8,831 bases of DNA from DATGQT01 sp033720695 (GTDB lineage: Bacteria > Bacteroidota > Rhodothermia > Rhodothermales > Rubricoccaceae): assembly GCA_033720695.1 (NCBI GenBank), contig JAWWCA010000152.1, forward strand, positions 1 through 8,831, written 5' to 3'. The translations under genes and the position numbers were made by a program. The first letter of the stretch is position 1, and every line of letters starts with the position of its first letter. A model generated the notes under the pieces. It worked only from the letters and a program-made list of their open reading frames with translations. It had not been told where the DNA came from and did no database searches. Below, in pieces: positions 1-4,705 of this stretch.

Positions 1-818
1 CCCCCAGACCCCTGCCCACAGACACCCCCATCGTCGTCTGCCGCCTCGGGCGGATCGCGTACGAGCCCGCCTGGGCCCTCCAGCAGCGGATCCAGGAGCG
101 ACTCATCGCGGCCAAGCGCGCAGACGCGGCCGGCGGGGTCCCGCACGTGATCCTGGTGGTGGAGCACCCGCCGGTCTACACCCTCGGCAAGAGCGGCGAC
201 CCCGCCCACCTCCTCTGCTCCGAGGCGGAGCTCGCGGCCCTCGGCGCCACCTTCGTGCCCGTCGACCGCGGCGGGGACATCACCTTCCACGGTCCCGGCC
301 AGCTCGTCGTCTACCCGATCGTCGACCTCGACCGCCTCACCTACCCCGATGGGGACCGGGCCACCGATATCCACCGGTACCTCCGAGAGCTGGAAGAGGC
401 CGTGATCCGGGCCTGTGCCGACTACGGCCTCGTCGCCCGCCGCGTCACGGGCCGCACGGGCGTCTGGATCGGCCCCGACGCGACGGGCGACGAACGCAAG
501 GTGTGCGCCATGGGCGTCCGATGCAGCCGGTGGGTCACGATGCACGGGCTCGCGTTCAACGTCAACACCGACCTCCGGTGGTTCGAGCGCATGGTGCCGT
601 GCGGGATCGCGGACCGGGGGGTCACGTCGCTCCAGGGTGAGTTGGGCCACCCCGTCGACGCGGAGGCCGTCACGGCCTGCCTCCTCGCCCACCTCGCCAG
701 CGGCTTCGGCGTGGGCCTGGACGAGCGGCGGGGCGACGAGGCCCTCGCGTGGCTCGACGCCTTCGCCCCTCCCTCGGCCAGCGCCCCTGCTGAAACTCCC
801 GCTCCCACCGCGCGGTAA
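1..818 (+). CDS. lipB: LipB octanoyltransferase, 5' end cut by window edge
   Basis: Octanoyl-[acyl carrier protein]:protein N-octanoyltransferase. It moves the octanoyl group from acyl-ACP to the lipoyl-domain lysine of E2 and GcvH proteins, the first step of endogenous lipoate synthesis in the cytoplasm. The frame is open from base 3 to the TAA at 816-818 (271 residues visible). The LipB signature is complete: RGGDIT then FHGPGQ (residues 89-100), followed by VVYPI. Lys166 (in RKVCAMGV) and Cys200 (in VPCGIADRGVTS) match the catalytic Lys/Cys pair, and their spacing of 34 residues equals that in E. coli LipB (K135/C169). His181 lies in the conserved MHGLAFNV segment. No ATG, GTG or TTG occurs in frame before GTG 147, and the 48 residues ahead of that codon (CRLGRIAYEPAW...) are family-like, so the true start lies left of the window. 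The last 20 or so residues are an Ala/Pro-rich tail. Confidence 0.96.
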   Translation, partial: PRPLPTDTPIVVCRLGRIAYEPAWALQQRIQERLIAAKRADAAGGVPHVILVVEHPPVYTLGKSGDPAHLLCSEAELAALGATFVPVDRGGDITFHGPGQLVVYPIVDLDRLTYPDGDRATDIHRYLRELEEAVIRACADYGLVARRVTGRTGVWIGPDATGDERKVCAMGVRCSRWVTMHGLAFNVNTDLRWFERMVPCGIADRGVTSLQGELGHPVDAEAVTACLLAHLASGFGVGLDERRGDEALAWLDAFAPPSASAPAETPAPTAR

Positions 819-887
819 TCCACACGTAGCTTCCGCCCCCGGAGCGATCGCGACACCCCCTCCCTCTCACCCGTCTTCCTCACACCG

Positions 888-1238
888 ATGCCCTTCAACA
901 GCGACCAGTTCGCCCGCCAGCTCCTCATCGAGGCCCTCTTCTACGACTCCGAGTACGGCGCCCTAGGCAACGTGAGCCTCGTCGACAAGGAGAGCGTGCG
1001 GGAGCGCTTCCTCGCGTCCTACGATCCCGAGCGCGACACCTACCTCATCGAGGAGGCCGTGGAGTGGGAGGACATCGACGCCGACGTCGACGGCGAAGTG
1101 GACTACGCCCGTGCCGTCGACGGGAAGGAGCACGGGACCTTCGACACCCCGGACGACGCCGCCGACGCCCTCCTCGGCCTCGCCCGTGAGCACGACCTCG
1201 CGCCCAGCTTCATGATCCTCTTCGAAGAGGAGGGCTGA
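888..1238 (+). CDS. Small, strongly acidic protein of unknown function
   Basis: 116 residues; I do not recognise a family. It starts at ATG 888, 69 bases after the lipB stop and on the same strand, so co-transcription with lipB is possible; I found no convincing promoter in the gap. By count it holds 31 Asp/Glu against 8 Lys/Arg (about 27% acidic). The N-terminus (FARQLLIEALFYDSEYG) looks like an amphipathic helix. The middle (IEEAVEWEDIDADVDGEVDYA) is a dense acidic run, and the C-terminus (DAADALLGLAREHDLAPSFMILFEE) looks helix-then-strand. There are no Cys, no signal peptide and no membrane segment, so it should be a soluble cytoplasmic protein. GC-rich third positions and amino-acid content like its neighbours support a real gene. 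It ends 20 bases before the convergent DUF423 gene. Its function, and any link with lipoylation, are unknown. Confidence 0.75.
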   Translation: MPFNSDQFARQLLIEALFYDSEYGALGNVSLVDKESVRERFLASYDPERDTYLIEEAVEWEDIDADVDGEVDYARAVDGKEHGTFDTPDDAADALLGLAREHDLAPSFMILFEEEG

Positions 1239-1258
1239 GGGCCCGACCGACGCAGGGC

Positions 1259-1663
1259 TCAGGGGTCGAGGTCGGGCGTCCGCGCCCAGGCTCCTGCGCC
1301 CAGACACCCCCACCCCGCGAGGAAGGCCACGCCTCCCAGTGGCGTGGCGGCGCCCAGCGCGGGGAGGTCGAGCCACACGAGGAGGTAGAGGCTGCCGGCG
1401 AAGAGGACGATGCCGACGGCGAACAGCCATCCGGCCGCGCGCATCCACGAGCCCGCCAGTCGCGCCGCGGCCGCGCCCGTGGCCACCAGCGCCAGCGCGT
1501 GAACGGCGTGGTAGTGCGCGGCCGTCGCCCACGTCGCGAGCCGCTCGTCCGGGACGGCCCCCTCGAGCGCGTGGGCCCCGAACGCCCCGGCCGCCACGGC
1601 GAGCGCCCCGTTCACCGCCCCCAGCGCGATCCACCGCCGGGCCCATCGGTCCGCCGCCCTCAC
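1259..1663 (-). CDS. DUF423 (YgdD-like) inner-membrane protein
   Basis: 134-residue membrane protein of the DUF423 family, whose biochemical function is not established. Family hallmarks are visible: GAFGAHALE near residues 26-34, a His/Ala-rich helix ATAAHYHAVHALAL (46-59), FAVGIVLFAGSLYLL (81-95) and ATPLGGVAFLAGW (106-118). About four hydrophobic helices can be drawn (roughly 11-30, 46-68, 76-98 and 103-125), matching the usual topology and length. The start is GTG 1663-1661, overlapping the TGA of the upstream lipoprotein gene (GTGA over 1660-1663), which suggests translational coupling. A GGAGG lies about ten bases ahead of the GTG, inside the upstream gene, and may help this start. It is the last gene of the LytR_C-rsfS cluster. 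Confidence 0.9.
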   Translation of the reverse strand: MRAADRWARRWIALGAVNGALAVAAGAFGAHALEGAVPDERLATWATAAHYHAVHALALVATGAAAARLAGSWMRAAGWLFAVGIVLFAGSLYLLVWLDLPALGAATPLGGVAFLAGWGCLGAGAWARTPDLDP

Positions 1664-2172
1664 CCGCTCTCGACCTCCCCCTCGCGGATGCGGAACGGGT
1701 AGGCGGCCCCGTTCACCTTCAGCGTGTACGAGCCCGACTGGAAGGTGCCATCGAGCGGGAGGTAGAACCGGAACGGGCGGACGACCTGCGCGCAGACGGC
1801 CCCCCGCGGCCGACGCATCGTCAGCGTCACGTCGATGAGGTGCGCCGCCCGGGTCTGGGTCGCCTCGTCGAGCTCGGAGCAGGCGTCCGGGAGCGCCCCC
1901 TTGATCAGCACCTCGACCGGGAGCGCCTCGCCCGGGAGCGCCTCCCGGCGGGCGGGCCGAACGGCGACGCTGTCGAGCACCGCCGGCGTGACGATGAAGG
2001 CTTCGGTCGTGTCGGTGGGCGCGAGGAGGACGGTCTCACGCCCGTCGGGCGCGAGCCCTTCATAGCGATGGCCGTACTCCTCGTCGGCCGTTCGGGTGGC
2101 CTCCCGCGAGCGGGAGCACCCGGCGAGGAGGCCCGCCGTCAGGAGCACGAGGAGGAGGCGGCGCGTGCTCAT
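1660..2172 (-). CDS. Small secreted lipoprotein, function unknown
   Basis: 170 residues with a lipoprotein signal peptide: MSTRR, a hydrophobic run LLLVLLTAGLL, then lipobox LAGC with Cys19 as the lipidated residue. The open frame runs 50 codons further upstream, but that part is Arg/Pro/Gly-rich and overlaps rsfS. ATG 2172 gives a canonical signal peptide and an ATGA overlap with the rsfS stop (2169-2172), so I chose it. After a charged linker (about 20-55) comes a strand-rich domain (about 60-165): VEVLIKGALPDAC, then HLIDVTLTMRRPRGAVCAQVV, then FRFYLPLDGTFQSGSYTLKVNG. Cys98 and Cys127 could form a disulfide. The layout of 'V-G-LP-aC ... RP-ga-C ... G-Y-v-NG' resembles small beta-sandwich lipoproteins known only as hypothetical proteins; I cannot name a family. 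It is probably attached to the outer or inner membrane. Its place between rsfS and DUF423 is likely simple operon membership. Confidence 0.82.
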   Translation of the reverse strand: MSTRRLLLVLLTAGLLAGCSRSREATRTADEEYGHRYEGLAPDGRETVLLAPTDTTEAFIVTPAVLDSVAVRPARREALPGEALPVEVLIKGALPDACSELDEATQTRAAHLIDVTLTMRRPRGAVCAQVVRPFRFYLPLDGTFQSGSYTLKVNGAAYPFRIREGEVESG

Positions 2173-2615
2173 GCGTCGTCCCGGAGGAGCGCGACCTCTT
2201 CGTCCTCCTCGCTCACCCGCTCCGTCGGCGCGTCGCCCCAGAGCCGCTCCAGGGCGTAGTACGCCCGGAGCTCCGGGTCGAAGACGTGGACGACGAGGTC
2301 GAAGTAGTCGAGGACGATCCACCGGGAGGACCCCGGCGAGCCCTCCCGGTGGAGCGGGCGCTCCCCGGCCTCCTCGCGCAAGCGCCCGACGATGCCGTCG
2401 ACGATGGCGCGGATCTGGAGATCGGACTCCCCGGTCGCGAGGACGAAGTAGTCCACTTCGCCGGAGATGCCCCGGAGGTCCATGACGGTGACGTCGAGCG
2501 CCTTCTTGTCGAGAGCGGCGTCGACGGCGAGGCGCGCGAGGTCGCGGCCTGGGACCGGACCGTCACGACGGTCGCGGGAAGACGTGGCAGAAGGGGTGCT
2601 GGAAGGAGCAGCCAT
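2169..2615 (-). CDS. rsfS: Ribosomal silencing factor RsfS
   Basis: RsfS (RsfA, YbeB/DUF143 family) binds uL14 on the large ribosomal subunit and blocks joining with the 30S subunit, dampening translation under nutrient limitation. Family features run in order: DAALDKKALDVTVMDLRG, then GEVDYFVLATGESDLQIRAIVDGI, then REGSPGSSRWIVLDYFDLVVHVFDPELRAYYALERLWGDAP; the DYFDLVVHVF...YY.LE.LWGDA end is diagnostic. ATG 2615 gives 148 residues; a TTG one codon earlier is possible but less likely. This is longer than the usual 105-130 residues because of a Ser/Arg/Pro-rich N-terminal extension of about 25 residues and an acidic tail (ERVSEEDEEVALLRDDA). It lies 15 bases after the LytR_C gene and overlaps the following lipoprotein gene by 4 bases. 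No Shine-Dalgarno sequence is visible before the start. Confidence 0.95.
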   Translation of the reverse strand: MAAPSSTPSATSSRDRRDGPVPGRDLARLAVDAALDKKALDVTVMDLRGISGEVDYFVLATGESDLQIRAIVDGIVGRLREEAGERPLHREGSPGSSRWIVLDYFDLVVHVFDPELRAYYALERLWGDAPTERVSEEDEEVALLRDDA

Positions 2616-2630
2616 CAAGGGCGGGGAGCG

Positions 2631-3086
2631 TTAAGGATCTGTGTCTCGGAACGGTGGGAGCGTCCGGAAATCGTGGCCGATGACGACGGACACGTCGAGG
2701 AGAAGGTCGTCTCGCCGCTCGTCGCGGACGCGGGCGCGCGGGAGGCCGAGGGCGTTTGCGACGCGCGCGGCGGCGTCGGGGTTGCCGATTCGGTCCAGAA
2801 CGACCGTTTCTTGCTGGTTGAAGGAGGACCAGTTCCCGCTCTCGACCACGTCGAACCCGCGGCGCCGGAGGAAGTGGGTCATGCCGGCGGCGAGGCCAGG
2901 CTCGCCGGCCCCGTTGCGCACCTCGAGCTGGATCCGGTCGCCGGCCAACGCGGCCGGGTTCTCGTCGCGGACGGGGTCGGTGCGAGGCGTGAAGGTGCGG
3001 ATGGCGAGGCCGTACAGCAGCACCAGGAGGGCCAGACCGGCCCCGACGAGGGCCAGGTTGAGGAGGACGTTGGCGAAGCGGCTCAT
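2631..3086 (-). CDS. Membrane-anchored LytR C-terminal-domain protein
   Basis: 151 residues, starting at ATG 3086 (MSRFANVLL). A GTG eleven codons upstream (3119) would add only an Arg-rich leader, so I prefer the ATG. Residues 7-29 form one transmembrane helix, so the rest should face the periplasm. Residues about 52-140 match the LytR_C domain (PF13399): IQLEVRNGAGEPGLAAGMTHFLRRRGFDVV, with the conserved 'V-NG-G-GLA' start, and then ETVVLDRIGNPDAAARVANALGL. This domain is found at the C-terminus of LytR-CpsA-Psr cell-envelope enzymes, but the catalytic LCP domain is absent here, as in stand-alone LytR_C proteins. Its function is not established. It heads the rsfS cluster, with a 15-base gap to rsfS. 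Confidence 0.88.
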   Translation of the reverse strand: MSRFANVLLNLALVGAGLALLVLLYGLAIRTFTPRTDPVRDENPAALAGDRIQLEVRNGAGEPGLAAGMTHFLRRRGFDVVESGNWSSFNQQETVVLDRIGNPDAAARVANALGLPRARVRDERRDDLLLDVSVVIGHDFRTLPPFRDTDP

Positions 3087-3122
3087 TGCGCGGAGACGGC
3101 CCCTAGACGGACGCAGCACGCC

Positions 3123-3153
3123 GAAAGGTCCGGCGCGCCGCGGAGATCGTCAA
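3123..3153 (-). promoter_or_regulatory. Candidate promoter of the LytR_C-rsfS operon
   Basis: On the minus strand TTGACG (3153-3148) begins a sequence with TTG, 20 bases, then GACCTTTC (3130-3123). This matches the -33 TTG and four of six fixed bases of the Bacteroidota -7 element TAnnTTTG. Transcription would begin near 3116, about 30 bases before the ATG at 3086. The TTG/-7 spacing is the same as at 3756-3786. The spacer is very GC-rich and contains the 10-base palindrome CGGCGCGCCG (3131-3140), probably by chance. The match is moderate only. Confidence 0.35.
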
Positions 3154-3171
3154 GGGGCCGGGGCCTTCGGG

Positions 3172-3729
3172 TCAGTCGTTCCGCCAGAACAGCGCGTCGC
3201 CCTGCCCGACGTCGGCCCGGAGGCCGACCCCGCCGAACGGGCCGGCGCCGTACCCGCTGTAGCCGTACGGCGCCGCGTAGCTGCCGTACGGGCTCTGCTG
3301 CACCTGGAAGCGGAGCAGGCTGTTGTCGGTCGGCCGGTACGCGATCTCCGCATTCCGGAGGAACACCCTCGCAGGCGTGTTCTGATCGAAGCCGAGGGCG
3401 TTGCGGAGGGTCCCGTCCCCGAAGGGGCTGTGGGCCACGCCCACGTCGACGCGCGCCGCCAAGCGGTCGGTGGGCTGCCAGCCGAGGCTGGTGGTGTAGA
3501 CGCCGAGCCCCAGCCCGGCCCCCGCGAAGGACGAATACGAGAACTCGTACGAGTGGCTGAGGCGAAGCGTCTGCGCGTTGAAGAGGGACGACAGCGTCGG
3601 CGTACCGGCCGTCTCGTACACAGTGACGGGGGCGGGGCCGCCGGGGAGGTCGGCGCGCATCTGCGCGCGCGTGGGCGCCGCGAAGGCGAGCGCGACGGCG
3701 AGAACGGCGGTAGCAGCGACGGTGCGCAT
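3172..3729 (-). CDS. Exported beta-rich protein, function unknown
   Basis: 185 residues from ATG 3729. The frame stays open further upstream, but that region is Arg/Ser-rich, lacks a signal peptide and contains the promoter, so I exclude it. Residues 1-22 are a Sec signal peptide (MRTVAATAVLAVALAFAAPTRA, cleavage before Gln23). The mature part alternates polar and non-polar residues in several strands: LRLSHSYEFSYSS, LGLGVYTTSLGW, AARVDVGVAHS, VFLRNAEIAYRP, LLRFQVQQSPYG. This suggests beta-sheet or outer-membrane-barrel-like strands, although the protein is short for a full barrel. Near the C-terminus is a Tyr/Gly/Pro-rich stretch (SPYGSYAAPYGYSGYGAGPFGG). I believe similar proteins occur in other Rhodothermota as hypothetical proteins, but I know of no assigned function. 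It is monocistronic, by its own promoter and an 85-base gap to the LytR_C gene. Confidence 0.8.
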   Translation of the reverse strand: MRTVAATAVLAVALAFAAPTRAQMRADLPGGPAPVTVYETAGTPTLSSLFNAQTLRLSHSYEFSYSSFAGAGLGLGVYTTSLGWQPTDRLAARVDVGVAHSPFGDGTLRNALGFDQNTPARVFLRNAEIAYRPTDNSLLRFQVQQSPYGSYAAPYGYSGYGAGPFGGVGLRADVGQGDALFWRND

Positions 3730-3755
3730 GAACGCGGAGAGGGCTAAGGGGGACG

Positions 3756-3786
3756 CTAGAATAGCAGCAGGGCCGGCGGTCGTCAA
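3756..3786 (-). promoter_or_regulatory. Promoter of the exported beta-rich protein
   Basis: On the minus strand TTGACG (3786-3781) is followed by 17 bases and TATTCT (3763-3758). This fits both a sigma70-type -35/-10 pair with ideal spacing and a Bacteroidota-type TTG, 20 bases, TAnnnTnG. The start site would be near 3750, leaving a leader of about 20 bases before ATG 3729. No Shine-Dalgarno sequence is visible. This is the best promoter match in the window by sequence. Confidence 0.55.
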
Positions 3787-4014
3787 TACACGCGGGAGCG
3801 CCCCGAGGTTCGGCCCGTTCCGGGGACTCCGGAAGGTCAACGGAGACCCCCTCCCCTTTCGCATGGGGCCTAGGCTCCTCCGAGATTCCCCTGAGCAGCG
3901 CCTCTGGCGCGTCGAGGCCACCGGTGCGTCCGAGTCCGAGAACGACCTCGACGACGCCCCCGCCAGCACGGACGTTCTCAGCACGGCCCCTGTTCAGTGA
4001 TCCAATAGACCCTC
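3787..4014. other. Intergenic stretch without a secure gene
   Basis: Region between the promoter of the exported protein and the hairpin that follows the lipoprotein gene. Minus-strand frames through it are Arg/Ser/Gly-rich and look non-coding. The only coding-like signal is the short plus-strand frame at 3863-4000, listed separately. I see no tRNA, repeat family or mobile-element end. Confidence 0.5.
3863..4000 (+). CDS. Doubtful small ORF, 45 residues
   Basis: ATG 3863 to TGA 3998-4000. The C-terminal half (VEATGASESENDLDDAPASTDVLSTAPVQ, taken as two parts: residues about 17-30 and 31-45) has an acidic, low-Arg composition unlike the Arg/Ser/Pro-rich shadow frames elsewhere in the window, and most third codon positions are G or C. 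No promoter or ribosome-binding site is evident, the frame is short, and it lies in the upstream region of a gene on the other strand. It could be a real microprotein, the decayed 3' end of a former gene, or chance. Confidence 0.2.
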   Translation: MGPRLLRDSPEQRLWRVEATGASESENDLDDAPASTDVLSTAPVQ

Positions 4015-4062
4015 GGTCGAATACAGAAGCGCCCGGCTCACGCGGAGCCGGGCGCCTCGACC
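4015..4062 (-). terminator. Two-part hairpin, probable terminator of the lipoprotein gene
   Basis: The inner stem is a perfect 10-base inverted repeat, GCGCCCGGCT (4029-4038) with AGCCGGGCGC (4046-4055), and a 7-base loop. An outer 6-base stem, GGTCGA (4015-4020) with TCGACC (4057-4062), encloses it with an asymmetric internal loop (8 against 1 base). It lies 16 bases past the TAA of the lipoprotein gene. In the minus-strand direction the inner stem is followed by TTCTGTATTC, a poor but U-containing tail, so an intrinsic terminator is likely. The other direction has no U-tract. Confidence 0.6.
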
Positions 4063-4078
4063 AAAAGAGAGCCTCGGG

Positions 4079-4564
4079 TTACATGCCGGAGAGCTGGTTG
4101 CCGGCGGTCGAGAGCAGGTTGCCGAGCTGCTCCAGGTCGGCGTTGCCGACATCGGCACCGACCTCGCTGGTCATCCGACCGAGCTCGGTGAGGGACTCAG
4201 CGACCTCCGCGCCGTCGATCGGCGACGCCTGGAGCTCATCGCGGAGCTCGGTGAGCTCCTCGACCATCTCGTCGGAGCCGTCGAAATCGGCGCCTTCGAG
4301 CTGGGCGATCCAGCCGTTGATGTTGTCGATGGCGGCGTTCATCGGGAGGGCCGTGATGCCGCCCTGGAGGGCGCTGATGGTGCCCGCGACGTCGACCGTG
4401 CCCGGTGCAGGCGCGGCAGGCTCAGGCATCGGCGCCGGCTCCTCCATGGGGACGGGCTCGGCGACGGGCTCGACCTCGGTCTCCTCCGCGCAGGCGGCGA
4501 GACCAATCAGGAGGACGGCAGCGAAGGCGTAGAGGACGGGGCGGGAGCGCGGGTGAATACGCAT
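4079..4564 (-). CDS. Pro/Glu/Ala-rich lipoprotein with helical C-terminal domain
   Basis: 161 residues from ATG 4564. Upstream frame codons lack signal-peptide character and were rejected. MRIHPRSRPV precedes a hydrophobic stretch (LYAFAAVLLIGL) and lipobox LAAC with Cys25. Residues 26-55 form a low-complexity linker of repeated E-P-V/A-P-M units (VEPVAEPVPM, EEPAPMPEPA), then the rest is Ala/Leu/Glu-rich and should form three to four helices (about 57-72, 75-92, 97-114, 118-157), probably a small helical bundle. It is strongly acidic, with no Cys beyond the lipid site and no metal-binding cluster that I can see. I do not recognise a family. It is 141 bases downstream of the TonB-dependent receptor on the same strand. 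No clear promoter lies in that gap, so read-through from the receptor is possible. It ends at the hairpin listed at 4015-4062. Confidence 0.82.
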   Translation of the reverse strand: MRIHPRSRPVLYAFAAVLLIGLAACAEETEVEPVAEPVPMEEPAPMPEPAAPAPGTVDVAGTISALQGGITALPMNAAIDNINGWIAQLEGADFDGSDEMVEELTELRDELQASPIDGAEVAESLTELGRMTSEVGADVGNADLEQLGNLLSTAGNQLSGM

Positions 4565-4705
4565 CGTAGGTACGGGAGAAGGGAGGAGGGAGCGCCGGCG
4601 CGTCGCCAGCGCGTTCGGCTCCCCACTACCGGCCCTCGGGCCCGCCGTTCCACCGTTCGCGCGGATCGTTGGCTCTTTCACACACGCGCAGCGTGAGGCC
4701 GTCCG

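Noticed and set aside
147..149. GTG as the start of lipB
   Set aside because: The frame is open to the left edge, and the 48 codons before it encode LipB-like N-terminal sequence, so the start lies outside the window.
800..887. Promoter for the acidic-protein gene (TAGCTTCC near 827)
   Set aside because: Only four of six -7 bases match and there is no TTG at the right distance.
2173..2322. N-terminal extension of the small lipoprotein
   Set aside because: Arg/Pro/Gly-rich and inside rsfS; the ATG at 2172 gives a proper lipoprotein signal and an ATGA overlap.
2286..3560. 424-codon plus-strand frame
   Set aside because: Runs antisense through rsfS, the LytR_C gene and the exported-protein gene, all with clear family or signal features; Arg/Gly-rich shadow.
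4683..4695. CACGC-GCA-GCGTG hairpin after the receptor stop
   Set aside because: Only five base pairs with a 3-base loop and no U-tract; expected by chance at this GC content.
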